This document shows, piece by piece, positions 33,314 through 42,691 of a DNA stretch of 64,000 bases (the first letter of the stretch is position 1; the number at the start of each line of letters is the position of its first letter). The stretch is from Citrobacter youngae (GTDB taxonomy: Bacteria; Pseudomonadota; Gammaproteobacteria; Enterobacterales; Enterobacteriaceae), in contig NZ_RPOI01000015.1 in NCBI RefSeq assembly GCF_003818115.1, forward strand, positions 62,001 through 126,000, written 5' to 3'. The notes under the pieces were generated by a model. It searched no databases. It had not been told where the DNA came from and worked only from the letters and a program-made list of their open reading frames with translations. The position numbers and the translations under genes are program-made.

Positions 33314-34687
33314 ATGGAAAGTAATAACAAGCTAAAGCGTGGGCTGAGCACCCGGCACATCCGCTTTATGGCATTAGGTTCAGCAATTGGGACCGGGCTG
33401 TTTTACGGCTCGGCCGACGCCATCAAAATGGCGGGGCCAAGCGTGTTGCTGGCCTATATTATCGGCGGCGTAGCGGCGTATATTATTATGCGCGCGCTGG
33501 GCGAAATGTCTGTTCATAACCCGGCAGCCAGCTCCTTCTCGCGCTATGCGCAGGAAAACCTCGGACCGCTGGCAGGCTATATCACCGGCTGGACCTACTG
33601 TTTTGAAATCCTGATTGTCGCCATTGCCGACGTGACTGCCTTCGGCATATACATGGGCGTCTGGTTCCCGGCCGTACCGCACTGGATTTGGGTACTCAGC
33701 GTAGTGCTGATTATCTGCGCCATCAACCTGATGAGCGTGAAGGTGTTTGGCGAGCTGGAGTTCTGGTTCTCGTTTTTCAAAGTCGCCACCATTATCATCA
33801 TGATTGTCGCCGGTTTCGGTATCATCATTTGGGGGATTGGCAACGGCGGGCAACCGACCGGTATCCATAACCTGTGGAGCAACGGCGGTTTCTTCAGCAA
33901 CGGCTGGCTCGGCATGGTGATGTCGCTGCAAATGGTGATGTTCGCTTACGGCGGGATTGAGATTATCGGGATTACCGCAGGCGAAGCCAAAGACCCGGAA
34001 AAATCTATTCCGCGCGCTATCAATTCCGTACCAATGCGTATCCTGGTGTTTTATGTGGGGACGTTGTTCGTCATTATGTCTATCTACCCGTGGAACCAGG
34101 TGGGTACCGACGGTAGCCCGTTCGTTATGACGTTCCAGCATATGGGCATTACCTTTGCTGCCGGGATCCTCAACTTTGTGGTGCTGACTGCGTCGCTGTC
34201 GGCAATTAACTCTGACGTCTTCGGTGTGGGACGTATGCTACACGGCATGGCGGAGCAGGGCAGTGCCCCAAAAATGTTCGCCAAGACGTCGCGTCGTGGC
34301 GTGCCGTGGGTTACGGTGATGGTGATGACCATCGCGCTGCTGTTTGCGGTTTATCTTAACTACATCATGCCGGAAAACGTCTTCCTGGTGATCGCCTCTT
34401 TGGCAACGTTCGCCACGGTTTGGGTGTGGATTATGATCCTGCTGTCGCAGATTGCTTTCCGTCGTCGTCTGCCGCCAGAAGAGGTCAAAGCGCTGAAATT
34501 TAAAGTACCGGGTGGGGTAACGACGACCGTTGTTGGCCTGATTTTCCTGGTCTTTATCATCGCGCTTATCGGCTATCATCCGGATACCCGCATTTCGCTG
34601 TACGTCGGCTTTGCGTGGATTGTCCTGCTGCTGGTCGGCTGGGGATTCAAGCGCCGTCGCGAGCGCCAACTGGCTGAAGCACAGTAA
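33314..34687 (+). CDS. proY: APC-family amino acid permease ProY
   Basis: 457 residues, about 12 membrane spans. The amino-acid permease signature is seen at [19 protein letters not shown] and the TM3 region [19 protein letters not shown]. ProY is known as a cryptic proline transporter in Salmonella and is related to histidine/aromatic permeases such as HutT, so substrate assignment is not settled. Single gene with terminators on both sides. Confidence 0.94.
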   Translation: MESNNKLKRGLSTRHIRFMALGSAIGTGLFYGSADAIKMAGPSVLLAYIIGGVAAYIIMRALGEMSVHNPAASSFSRYAQENLGPLAGYITGWTYCFEILIVAIADVTAFGIYMGVWFPAVPHWIWVLSVVLIICAINLMSVKVFGELEFWFSFFKVATIIIMIVAGFGIIIWGIGNGGQPTGIHNLWSNGGFFSNGWLGMVMSLQMVMFAYGGIEIIGITAGEAKDPEKSIPRAINSVPMRILVFYVGTLFVIMSIYPWNQVGTDGSPFVMTFQHMGITFAAGILNFVVLTASLSAINSDVFGVGRMLHGMAEQGSAPKMFAKTSRRGVPWVTVMVMTIALLFAVYLNYIMPENVFLVIASLATFATVWVWIMILLSQIAFRRRLPPEEVKALKFKVPGGVTTTVVGLIFLVFIIALIGYHPDTRISLYVGFAWIVLLLVGWGFKRRRERQLAEAQ

Positions 34688-34693
34688 TATTTT

Positions 34694-34725
34694 TGCCGGG
34701 TAGCTTTGCGTTACCCGGCAATTTT
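34694..34725 (+). terminator. Terminator of proY
   Basis: TTGCCGGGTA and TTACCCGGCAA arms with an 8-nt loop, followed by TTTTC, seven bases after the proY stop. Confidence 0.88.
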
Positions 34726-34825
34726 CTCCTCCCCTGAACTCCTCCCCCAATAAACGTTAAGATGATGAGTGATCCTGCACTTCGCTATGGCAAGGTGACG
34801 TCATTATCATCAAAGGGGATACGTG

Positions 34826-36643
34826 ATGTTGAACGCCTGGCACCTTCCGGTTGCCCCATTTGTTAAGCAAAACAAAGATCAACTGACGATTACATTATGG
34901 CTGGCGGGGGAAAATCCACCCCAGCGGGTGACGCTACGCGCAGAAAACGATAACGAAGAGATTTCGCTGGCTATGCACAAGCAGCGCAGCCAGCCGCAGC
35001 CGGGTGTGACCGCGTGGCGAGCGGCGATCGATCTCTCCAGCGGGCAGCCTCGTCGACGCTATAGCTTTAAATTACTTTGGCTCGATCGTCAGTTGTGGTT
35101 CACCCCACAGGGATTCAGCCGTTTTCCGCCTGCGCGTCTGGAGCAGTTTGCCGTCGATGTGCCGGATAACGGTCCGCAGTGGGTCGCTGACCAGGTCTTT
35201 TACCAAATTTTCCCGGACCGTTTTGCCCGCAGCCAGTCGCGTGAGGCGGGCCAGGATAACGTCTATTACCACCACGCGGCCGGGCACGACATCGTGCGGC
35301 GCGAATGGGACGAACCGCTTACGGCTCAGGCCGGTGGCTCCACGTTCTATGGCGGTGATTTGGACGGCATCAGCGAAAAGCTACCATACCTGAAAACGTT
35401 AGGGGTCACGGCGCTGTACCTGAATCCTGTGTTTACCGCGCCGAGTGTGCATAAATACGATACCGAAGATTACCGTCATGTTGATCCGCAATTTGGCGGC
35501 GACACGGCGCTGCTGCGCCTGCGGCACAACACCCAACAGCAGGGCATGCGCTTGATTCTGGACGGTGTTTTTAACCATAGTGGCGATTCGCACGCCTGGT
35601 TTGACCGGCATAGTAGGGGAACGGACGGGGCGTGCCATAACCCAGAATCCCCCTGGCGCGACTGGTATCATTTCTCAGCCGACGGCGTTGCGCTCGACTG
35701 GCTGGGATATTCCAGCCTGCCCAAGCTGGACTTTTCTTCGGAAAGCCTGGTAAATGAAATTTATCGCGGCGAAGACAGTATCGTCCGTCACTGGCTGAAA
35801 GCGCCGTGGAGTATGGACGGCTGGCGTCTTGATGTGGTGCACATGCTGGGAGAGGCAGGAGGCGCACGTAACAACCTACAACACGTGGCCGGCATTACGC
35901 AGGCGGCGAAAGAAACCCAGCCAGAGGCGTATGTGGTGGGTGAACATTTTGGCGATGCGCGCCAGTGGTTGCAGGCCGACGCGGAAGATGCCGCCATGAA
36001 CTATCGCGGCTTTACTTTCCCTCTCTGGGGATTCCTCGCCAATACCGATATTTCATACGACCCACAATCTATTGACGCTCAGACCTGTATGGCGTGGATG
36101 GATAACTACCGCGCGGGGTTGTCGCATCAGCAGCAGTTGCGGATGTTTAATCAGCTCGACAGCCACGATACCGCCCGTTTTAAATCTCTGCTTGGTAAAG
36201 ACGTTGCACGGTTACCGCTGGCGGTGGTGTGGCTGTTTACCTGGCCTGGCGTGCCCTGTATTTACTACGGCGACGAAGTGGGGCTGGATGGAAATAACGA
36301 TCCTTTTTGTCGCAAACCGTTCCCGTGGCAGCCTGAAAAACAGGACGCTGACCTGCTGGCGTTGTATCAACGTCTGGCCAAATTACGTCACCAGATCCAG
36401 GCGCTACGCCACGGCGGGTGCCAGGTGATTTACGCCGAGGATAACGTGGTGGTGTTTGCACGCGTGCTAAACCGCCAGCGCGTGTTGGTGGCGATAAACC
36501 GCGGCCACGCTTGTGAAGTCGTGCTGCCAGCCTCACCGTTGCTCAATGTCAGTCAATGGCAGCACAAAGAGGGCAAAGGCCAACTCGTCGATGATATCCT
36601 GACGCTGCCCGCAATATCGGCTTCAGTCTGGATGAGTCATTGA
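34826..36643 (+). CDS. malZ: Maltodextrin glucosidase
   Basis: 605 residues. Cytosolic GH13 enzyme that releases glucose from maltotriose and longer maltodextrins. An N-terminal immunoglobulin-like domain (about 1-110) precedes the TIM barrel. Conserved regions visible: DGVFNHSG (I), WRLDVVHM with the nucleophile Asp (II), VGEHFGD with the acid Glu (III) and LDSHDTAR (IV). The ATG at 34826 is preferred; a GTG one codon earlier is in frame. Its last 7 bases overlap the end of the opposing LysR gene, which K-12 lacks here. Confidence 0.97.
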   Translation: MLNAWHLPVAPFVKQNKDQLTITLWLAGENPPQRVTLRAENDNEEISLAMHKQRSQPQPGVTAWRAAIDLSSGQPRRRYSFKLLWLDRQLWFTPQGFSRFPPARLEQFAVDVPDNGPQWVADQVFYQIFPDRFARSQSREAGQDNVYYHHAAGHDIVRREWDEPLTAQAGGSTFYGGDLDGISEKLPYLKTLGVTALYLNPVFTAPSVHKYDTEDYRHVDPQFGGDTALLRLRHNTQQQGMRLILDGVFNHSGDSHAWFDRHSRGTDGACHNPESPWRDWYHFSADGVALDWLGYSSLPKLDFSSESLVNEIYRGEDSIVRHWLKAPWSMDGWRLDVVHMLGEAGGARNNLQHVAGITQAAKETQPEAYVVGEHFGDARQWLQADAEDAAMNYRGFTFPLWGFLANTDISYDPQSIDAQTCMAWMDNYRAGLSHQQQLRMFNQLDSHDTARFKSLLGKDVARLPLAVVWLFTWPGVPCIYYGDEVGLDGNNDPFCRKPFPWQPEKQDADLLALYQRLAKLRHQIQALRHGGCQVIYAEDNVVVFARVLNRQRVLVAINRGHACEVVLPASPLLNVSQWQHKEGKGQLVDDILTLPAISASVWMSH

Positions 36644-37539
36644 TACAAGCGCGCAATTTCCTCACTGGCCAGCAGCGCGTCTCGCCACCAGCGCTGCGCC
36701 AGTCCTTCGCTACTATTGCGCCATGCCATATAGGCGACGTCTTTTTGACGAAATGAGATAACCTTCTTTTCCACCAGTTCACCGCTGGCAATCCATGGGC
36801 TGGCAATGTGGCGGGGGAGAAATCCGCAGCCCATTCCCGCCCGCAGCAGCATCACCTTACTGTGGAAATCATCGACGCGAATTTGCGCCTGTTCATCCAT
36901 CAGGTTGGTCTGTAATGGGTGGCAAAAGCGAGCGCTGTCGCTGATAACAATCGCCCGGTGCAGACACAATTGCTCATTCGTCAGGTCATCAGGCGCGCTC
37001 GCCAGCGGGTGTCCTGGGGCGACGACAAAGACATTGTCCAGCGTGCCGAGCATTTTGTAGGACCAGGCCGCTGACGTTGGTGGTTCATTAATCGCCCCCA
37101 GAATGATATCTGCTCCATTATGGGTCAGCTCCTCCCATGAACCCGCCAGCGTGTGGTGGGTGAAGTTGAGACGGGTCTGTTTATTAAGTGCATGAAATTC
37201 ATCAATAATAGGTAGCAGCGCGGCAAAGGGAAAAGAATCATCGAGCGCTATTGCCAGCTCCTTTTCCCAGCCGGAACTTAGCTGTATTGCCTGCTTTTCG
37301 AGATCTTTTGCCGCACTCAGCAGTAGACGCCCTTTTTCCAGCATCATCCGTCCGGTGTCGGTGAATTTTGCCCGGTGTCCGGAACGGTCAAGCAATTCGA
37401 TGTTCAGATCGCTTTCCAGCTTTTGAATCATATAGCTGAGTGCCGCAGGGGTTTTAAACAGCGATTCGGCCGCCGCAGCAAATGACCCCTGTTTGTCGAG
37501 TGCGTCGAGGATCAGCAGAACATCCAGATTGAGGCGCAT
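36637..37539 (-). CDS. LysR-family regulator, YhaJ-like
   Basis: 300 residues. N-terminal winged HTH (about 1-60: [29 protein letters not shown]) and a C-terminal periplasmic-binding-like effector domain (about 90-290). The layout and the segments LFxRSGHRxKFT and MAWRxxS resemble YhaJ more than other E. coli LysR proteins. It is transcribed away from the YcaC-like hydrolase operon with 273 bases between, the standard arrangement for a LysR regulator controlling its neighbour. The effector is unknown. The ribosome site is weak. The gene is not present between malZ and acpH in K-12. Confidence 0.88.
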   Translation of the reverse strand: MRLNLDVLLILDALDKQGSFAAAAESLFKTPAALSYMIQKLESDLNIELLDRSGHRAKFTDTGRMMLEKGRLLLSAAKDLEKQAIQLSSGWEKELAIALDDSFPFAALLPIIDEFHALNKQTRLNFTHHTLAGSWEELTHNGADIILGAINEPPTSAAWSYKMLGTLDNVFVVAPGHPLASAPDDLTNEQLCLHRAIVISDSARFCHPLQTNLMDEQAQIRVDDFHSKVMLLRAGMGCGFLPRHIASPWIASGELVEKKVISFRQKDVAYMAWRNSSEGLAQRWWRDALLASEEIARLYQ

Positions 37540-37812
37540 AAGCAGAAAATATCCTGAAAATTAAACCTCTCTGTTTTACCGAATGGAGAAAAACAATGCC
37601 AGTGAATAAATTAGATGAGTCATGCGCATTTTTTTGATGTTGTTTAGGATATATCGCAACACAGAACGAATAGTTTCACAGGACGGTAAGTTTTCTTTAA
37701 TAACTCGTTAGAAATTTCCCGCTATACTCAACAAGCTTTCTGATTCAGGATCCTGCTGCTGACGGCAGATACAGACCGTTACCTTTTAACTTATTGATTA
37801 AGAAGGTGTGCT

Positions 37813-38454
37813 ATGTCTATTCGGGAACTGATTGACCCTCAAAACTCTACGCTAATTTTTATTGACCATCAGCCGCAAATGTCATTTGGTGTGGCGAATA
37901 TTGATCGCCAGACATTGAAAAATAATACCGTTGCATTAGCCAAAACCGGGAAAATATTCAATGTTCCAGTAATTTATACTTCAGTAGAAACGAAAAGTTT
38001 TAGCGGATATATCTGGCCGGAATTGTTAGCTGTTCATCCTGATGTGAAACCGATTGAACGCACCTCGATGAACTCCTGGGAAGATGCAGCCTTTGTTAAG
38101 GCGGTAGAAGCGACCGGGCGTAAAAAACTGATTATTTCCGCGTTGTGGACCGAAGTGTGCCTGACCTTCCCGGCGCTGATGGCGCTGGAAGCGGGCTACG
38201 AAGTGTATGTGGTAACAGACACTTCAGGCGGCACGTCGGTGGATGCCCATGAACGTTCCATCGATCGCATGGTGCAGGCGGGTGCTGTACCTGTGACCTG
38301 GCAACAGGTTCTTCTTGAGTACCAGCGCGACTGGTCCCGCAAAGAAACCTACGACGCCGTTATGGATTTGGTGCGTGAACACAGCGGCGCCTACGGTATG
38401 GGTGTGGATTACGCGTATACCATGGTGCATGGCGCGCCGGAACGTAAAGCCTGA
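37813..38454 (+). CDS. Isochorismatase-family cysteine hydrolase, YcaC-like
   Basis: 213 residues. Isochorismatase fold with the catalytic Asp18 in IFIDHQPQM and nucleophile Cys116 in ALWTEVCLTFPAL. The usual triad Lys is not obvious: the PIERTSMNSW stretch at 80-89 offers Arg83 instead, as in the YcaC subgroup, whose substrate is unknown. The ribosome site AGAAGGTG is good. It is probably the first gene of an operon with the ABM protein and amidohydrolase, although an ERIC element lies between it and the next gene. Control by the divergent LysR protein is inferred. Confidence 0.88.
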   Translation: MSIRELIDPQNSTLIFIDHQPQMSFGVANIDRQTLKNNTVALAKTGKIFNVPVIYTSVETKSFSGYIWPELLAVHPDVKPIERTSMNSWEDAAFVKAVEATGRKKLIISALWTEVCLTFPALMALEAGYEVYVVTDTSGGTSVDAHERSIDRMVQAGAVPVTWQQVLLEYQRDWSRKETYDAVMDLVREHSGAYGMGVDYAYTMVHGAPERKA

Positions 38455-38455
38455 A

Positions 38456-38578
38456 TACACGCCATCTTTCATGTTGCCTCTTTGTTGGCTTAGTTTGCGT
38501 ACCCTGGTCACTGACTTATGTAAGTGACCAGGGCTACACAATCTTGCCGCCTCGATGTTTCACGAATAATTGTGTATT
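38456..38578. repeat. ERIC element A (divergent copy)
   Basis: About 123 bases immediately after the hydrolase stop. It shares the ERIC blocks GCCTCTTTGTTGGCT, a central TATGTAAGTGACCAGGG hairpin region, TTGCCGCCTCGATG, and ends AATTGTGTA. It is more diverged than copies B and C. It is transcribed inside the putative operon. Confidence 0.88.
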
Positions 38579-38626
38579 GCTTTCATGGCTTAAGCAGGTC
38601 AATTTCCCTTTAGCAAGGAACCTTTC

Positions 38627-39172
38627 ATGGCGCAGAACAAACATGTGACGTTGGTAATTACTCACACCCTGCGGCCTGACCAGGCGCAGCGTTATGAGCA
38701 GTGGTTGGGGAAAATCATGCCGCTGGCCGCCGAGTTTCCCGGACATCTTGGGGCGAATGTCATTCGACCCACAGATGGACAAAACCTGTGGAACATCATC
38801 ATTCGCTTCGACACCCTTGAGCATCTGTATAACTGGACTCAATCTGATACGCGCCGGGAGCTGGTTGAAGAAATTGCGCCGCTGCTGGCCGAAGGCGATA
38901 AAACAGAAGTGCGCACCGAAGCGGCCTTCTGGTTTACGCCACCAGCCCCCCATATACGTCAGCCCAAACGTTGGAAGCAGTTTTTGATAACGCTGCTGGT
39001 GATTTTCCCCAGTACCAACCTGGTGCCGTGGCTGACCGGTATTCTGCTGCCTTCAATGAAAGGCTCGTTACTCCTGCATCTGATTAATGATGCCTGTGTG
39101 GTTGCGCTGGTGGTCTGGTTGTGGATGCCCATCGTAACCCGTCTGTTTGCCGGATGGCTGAAAAAAGCCTGA
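38627..39172 (+). CDS. Antibiotic biosynthesis monooxygenase (ABM) domain with membrane anchor
   Basis: 181 residues. Residues about 5-100 form an ABM/dimeric ferredoxin-like domain (VTLVITHTLRPDQAQRYEQW, WNIIIRFDTLEHLYNW). Two hydrophobic segments follow, at about 118-140 and 148-172, ending in a basic tail. ABM domains normally act in quinone or aromatic oxidation or haem breakdown as soluble dimers; a membrane-tethered form places activity at the inner membrane. Substrate unknown. Ribosome site AAGGAA; the amidohydrolase starts 21 bases after its stop. Confidence 0.82.
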   Translation: MAQNKHVTLVITHTLRPDQAQRYEQWLGKIMPLAAEFPGHLGANVIRPTDGQNLWNIIIRFDTLEHLYNWTQSDTRRELVEEIAPLLAEGDKTEVRTEAAFWFTPPAPHIRQPKRWKQFLITLLVIFPSTNLVPWLTGILLPSMKGSLLLHLINDACVVALVVWLWMPIVTRLFAGWLKKA

Positions 39173-39193
39173 CCGGTTTCTCAGGAGATTGTT

Positions 39194-41062
39194 ATGTCTC
39201 AAACTGCCACACTGATTCTGACTCACGGAAAAATTCATACTCTCGAAAAGCAAAGCCCGCAGGTAGAGGCGGTGGCGATCGCTAACGGGAAGATCCTCGC
39301 GACGGGTAGTCACGATCGGGTAATGAGCTTTGCGACCGACGGTACGCAGATTGTCGATCTGCAGGGACACACCGTGATCCCGGGTTTAAATGATTCGCAC
39401 CTGCACCTCATTCGCGGTGGGTTGAACTACAACCTGGAGCTGCGCTGGGAAGGTGTCCCATCGCTCGCAGATGCGCTGCGCATGCTCAAAGAGCAAGCCG
39501 ATCGGACGCCGTCTCCGCAATGGGTGCGGGTGGTCGGCGGCTGGAGCGAGTTTCAGTTTGCCGAACGGCGCATGCCAACCCTGGAAGAACTGAATGAAGC
39601 TGCTCCGGATACCCCAGTTTTTGTTCTGCATCTCTACGACCGGGCTTTGCTGAACCGCGCTGCGTTAAAAGCCGTCGGCTACACCAAAGCGACGCCGGAT
39701 CCGGCGGGCGGTGAGATTGTGCGTGACAGCAACGGCAATCCAACCGGAATGTTGATAGCCAAACCGAACGCCATGATCCTCTATTCGACGCTGGCGAAAG
39801 GGCCAAAACTGCCGTTAGAGATGCAGGTTAACTCGACCCGCCAGTTTATGCGTGAGCTGAACCGACTGGGGCTGACCAGCGCCATCGATGCCGGCGGCGG
39901 CTTCCAGAACTACCCGGAAGATTACGAGATCATCGAGCAACTGCACGCGAACCAGCAGATGACGGTGCGTATTGCCTACAACCTGTTTACCCAGCGTCCG
40001 AAACAGGAAGTGGAAGACTTTGAGCGCTGGACGGATATGCTCAAACCCGGGCAGGGAACCGATTTCTATCGTGCTAACGGGGCAGGGGAAATGTTGGTCT
40101 TCTCGGCGGCTGACTTCGAAGATTTCCTGCAGCCACGCCCGGATTTACCGGAAGGGATGGAAGAGGAACTGGAGCGCGTGGTGCGCCACCTGGTGGAACA
40201 TCGTTGGCCGTTCCGCCTGCATGCCACCTACGATGAATCCATCAGCCGCATGCTCGACGTGTTTGAGAAGGTGAACCGTGACATCCCGTTCAATGGCCTG
40301 CACTGGTTCTTCGATCACGCCGAAACGATTACTGAACGCAACATCGAGCGGGTAAAAGCGCTGGGCGGTGGCATTGCAGTTCAGCACCGTATGGCGTTCC
40401 AGGGCGAATATTTTGTCGATCGTTATGGCAAAGATGCGGTCAAACACACGCCGCCGGTGGCGAAAATGCTGGCGGCTGAAGTTCCGGTAGGGCTGGGGAC
40501 TGACGCCACCCGTGTGGCTAGCTACAACCCGTGGACCGCGCTCTACTGGCTGGTTTCGGGCCGCACCGTTGGCGGTATGGCGATGTACGATGATAACAAC
40601 CGCTTGCCGCGCGACGTGGCGCTGGAACTGTGGACCGCTGGCAGCGCCTGGTTCTCCAGCGAGCAGGGTAAGAAAGGGCGCATTGAGAAAGATCAACTGG
40701 CCGACCTGGTGGTGCTGTCTAAAGATTACTTCAACGTGGCGGAAGAAGAGATCAAAGGCATTGAGTCGGTGATGACCATTGTCGATGGCAAAGTCGTGTA
40801 TGCGGCAGGGCATTTCACCCCGCTGGCACCGCCGGCCATCCCGGTTGTACCTGACTGGTCGCCGGTAGTGAAGGTGCCGGGGCACTATCGCTCAGCGCCG
40901 CCGGTTGCCGCGAAGGTTGGGGCAATGGTGCAGATGCATCAGTGCTGCGGAAGCTGTGGTGTACATGGCCATCAGCATGATATTGCGCGTAAATCAGGGA
41001 TAGCGGTATCAGATGATCGGGCCTTCTGGGGTGCGCTTGGCTGTTCCTGCTTCTCGTTTTAA
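39194..41062 (+). CDS. YtcJ-like amidohydrolase with Cys/His-rich tail
   Basis: 622 residues of the Amidohydrolase_3 family (YtcJ / N-substituted formamide deformylase group). The metal-binding HxH is at His69 and His71 (NDSHLHLI); further ligands are expected at RLHATYDES, WFFDHAETI and the late Asp in GLGTDATRV. The N-terminal composite beta domain is typical. The last 45 residues are unusual: HQCCGSCGVHGHQHD and GCSCFSF carry six Cys and several His, suggesting an extra metal site. Ribosome site AGGAG. Substrate unknown; the cluster suggests breakdown of a small amide or cyclic compound. A bidirectional terminator follows. Confidence 0.85.
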   Translation: MSQTATLILTHGKIHTLEKQSPQVEAVAIANGKILATGSHDRVMSFATDGTQIVDLQGHTVIPGLNDSHLHLIRGGLNYNLELRWEGVPSLADALRMLKEQADRTPSPQWVRVVGGWSEFQFAERRMPTLEELNEAAPDTPVFVLHLYDRALLNRAALKAVGYTKATPDPAGGEIVRDSNGNPTGMLIAKPNAMILYSTLAKGPKLPLEMQVNSTRQFMRELNRLGLTSAIDAGGGFQNYPEDYEIIEQLHANQQMTVRIAYNLFTQRPKQEVEDFERWTDMLKPGQGTDFYRANGAGEMLVFSAADFEDFLQPRPDLPEGMEEELERVVRHLVEHRWPFRLHATYDESISRMLDVFEKVNRDIPFNGLHWFFDHAETITERNIERVKALGGGIAVQHRMAFQGEYFVDRYGKDAVKHTPPVAKMLAAEVPVGLGTDATRVASYNPWTALYWLVSGRTVGGMAMYDDNNRLPRDVALELWTAGSAWFSSEQGKKGRIEKDQLADLVVLSKDYFNVAEEEIKGIESVMTIVDGKVVYAAGHFTPLAPPAIPVVPDWSPVVKVPGHYRSAPPVAAKVGAMVQMHQCCGSCGVHGHQHDIARKSGIAVSDDRAFWGALGCSCFSF

Positions 41063-41081
41063 CGGACGGGTCAGTGCCAAT

Positions 41082-41109
41082 AAAAAAGGCCGCTTTTGCG
41101 GCCTTTTTT
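41082..41109. terminator. Bidirectional terminator, amidohydrolase / peroxiredoxin
   Basis: AAAAAAGGCCGC-TTTT-GCGGCCTTTTTT. It has A and T tracts on both sides and sits between convergent genes. Confidence 0.95.
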
Positions 41110-41122
41110 CGATTCATGCCAA

Positions 41123-41725
41123 TTACAGGCTGGAAACGTTTTCAGTCAGGTATTTTGCTACGCCGTCCGGAGAGGCGTTCATACCTTCTTTACCTTTTTC
41201 CCACTGTGCCGGGCAAACGTCGCCGTGTTCTTCGTGGAACTGCAGCGCGTCAACCATACGCAGCATTTCGTCGATGTTACGACCCAGCGGCAGGTCGTTA
41301 ACCACCTGGTGACGAACAACGCCGTTAGCGTCGATCAGGAAAGAACCACGCAGAGCAACGCCCGCTTCCGGGTGCTCGATGCCGTAGGCTTTCTGGATTT
41401 CGCGTTTGATGTCAGCAACCATTGCGTATTTCACTGCACCGATGCCGCCTTTGTCGACAGGGGTGTTACGCCATGCGTTGTGGACAAATTCAGAGTCAAA
41501 AGAAACGCCAACCACTTCAACGCCACGTTTCTGGAATTCTTCGTAACGCTTGTCGAATGCGATCAGTTCAGACGGGCAAACGAAGGTGAAGTCCATCGGC
41601 CAGAAGAACAGAACGGTGGTTTTACCGTTGGTATGCTGTTTGAAGTTGAAGTTATCAACAATCTCACCGCTACCCAGTACCGCAGCTGCTGTGAAATCCG
41701 GAGCCTGACGAGTTACCAGTACCAT
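41123..41725 (-). CDS. 2-Cys peroxiredoxin (AhpC/TSA family)
   Basis: 200 residues. Typical 2-Cys peroxiredoxin: peroxidatic Cys50 in DFTFVCPSE and resolving Cys171 in GDVCPAQW, with an intact C-terminal tail. It reduces hydrogen peroxide and organic hydroperoxides, probably using thioredoxin or another disulfide reductase since no ahpF lies nearby. I chose MVLVTRQAPDF because AGGAGA stands just before it; the open frame extends 30 codons further without a ribosome site. Salmonella has a TsaA-like gene at the same malZ-acpH locus; K-12 does not. Confidence 0.94.
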   Translation of the reverse strand: MVLVTRQAPDFTAAAVLGSGEIVDNFNFKQHTNGKTTVLFFWPMDFTFVCPSELIAFDKRYEEFQKRGVEVVGVSFDSEFVHNAWRNTPVDKGGIGAVKYAMVADIKREIQKAYGIEHPEAGVALRGSFLIDANGVVRHQVVNDLPLGRNIDEMLRMVDALQFHEEHGDVCPAQWEKGKEGMNASPDGVAKYLTENVSSL

Positions 41726-41845
41726 ATAATTCTCCTGCAAAGTTAAGGGGTTTTTGGAACGCAACGCGGGCCAGTATAGAGAGTGTTCGGTAATAAGACA
41801 AAGAGGCGCTGGCAATCAATGAGACAGGTTTTGTCTATCAATCTT

Positions 41846-41892
41846 TTGCCGGATGACGGCTACTGCTTATCCGGCGCGTCATGCGGGCTACA
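41846..41892. repeat. REP unit between peroxiredoxin and acpH
   Basis: TGCCGGATGACGGCTACTGC followed by TTATCCGGCG and ATGCGGGCTAC forms a REP hairpin next to the acpH stop. Confidence 0.85.
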
Positions 41893-41893
41893 A

Positions 41894-42475
41894 TCAAAGG
41901 GTTTTACGCCGCGCCTGGTCCATCATTTGCGGATAAAACTGCCAGAATCGTTCTTCTAACGCATCGTAATGCGTATTGAGGTCATACCATGAGTCGCGCA
42001 GGGCATCGAGACGTGGACGGCGACTGGCCATGCCGTTGAGTACGTTCTGGATAAAATCCATGTCGCGATAGCGCTCAAGCCATTTCTCTGACCACATATA
42101 ATTGTTCAGATTAATAAAGCGCGGCGGTGATTCTGGCAGAATAGTGGCAACCTGGGTGTGCGCGTAGCGCACAAAATCCGTCAGCGGGAAGTCAGGAGAA
42201 ATTTCCGACCAGTGGCGCGACAGAAAATGATCCCACATGACGTCCAGTGTAATCGGTGCGACGCGACGCGTTTCGCTACGAAACCACTCCTTGGCTTCAC
42301 GCACCTGTGGCAGGTTATCGGTCATTACGTCGATGCGACGGTGCATGAAGATGCCTTCCACCACGTCGGGCGAATAGTGCGTTTGGGGATTACCCCGGAC
42401 AAAATCGGCCAGCAGATTGCCGGAAAGCGAGCTATCGGCAAGGTGGGCCAGATGCAAATGTGCAAGAAAATTCAT
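41894..42475 (-). CDS. acpH: Acyl carrier protein phosphodiesterase
   Basis: 193 residues, the E. coli length when started at [12 protein letters not shown]. AcpH removes the 4'-phosphopantetheine group from holo-ACP. HD-type metal residues are seen in [19 protein letters not shown] and WDHFLSRHW. An ERIC element begins directly at the start codon, so its ribosome site (GAAGGATG, about 10 bases upstream, or AGTGGA) and leader lie inside the repeat; two in-frame alternative starts (GTG 42481, TTG 42493) lie within it too. Confidence 0.95.
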   Translation of the reverse strand: MNFLAHLHLAHLADSSLSGNLLADFVRGNPQTHYSPDVVEGIFMHRRIDVMTDNLPQVREAKEWFRSETRRVAPITLDVMWDHFLSRHWSEISPDFPLTDFVRYAHTQVATILPESPPRFINLNNYMWSEKWLERYRDMDFIQNVLNGMASRRPRLDALRDSWYDLNTHYDALEERFWQFYPQMMDQARRKTL

Positions 42476-42600
42476 ATCCACTTCATCCTTCAAACTGCCT
42501 CTTTGTTAGCTGCCTTCACTCACCCCAGTCACTTACTTGAGTAAGCTCCGGGGACTCATTCAGTTGCCGCCTCGATGCATCTTGAATGATTTTGTGTATA
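42473..42600. repeat. ERIC element B, abutting acpH
   Basis: About 127 bases with all ERIC blocks: CTTCATCCTTCAAACTGCC, CTCTTTGTTAGCTGCC, TCACCCCAGTCACTTACTTG, GTAAGCTCCGGGG, GTTGCCGCCTCGATG, and a TTTTGTGTATA end. It occupies most of the acpH-queA divergent region. Confidence 0.95.
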
Positions 42601-42691
42601 GATTATGTCTCTTAACTTGAGGGGTAAAGGTTGCAGGGAGAACGCCCCGGCACTAGACTACCCGCCTCTTATTTTAGTCTGAGTCAGTGTC

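Noticed and set aside
33380-34141. 253-codon frame antisense to proY
   Set aside because: Same pattern as other shadows of membrane-protein genes: His/Asp/Asn-rich and no ribosome site.
39194-41062. Fusion or frameshift at the end of the amidohydrolase
   Set aside because: The Cys/His-rich tail is in frame and ends cleanly before a terminator, with no second family detectable in other frames; treated as a genuine extension.
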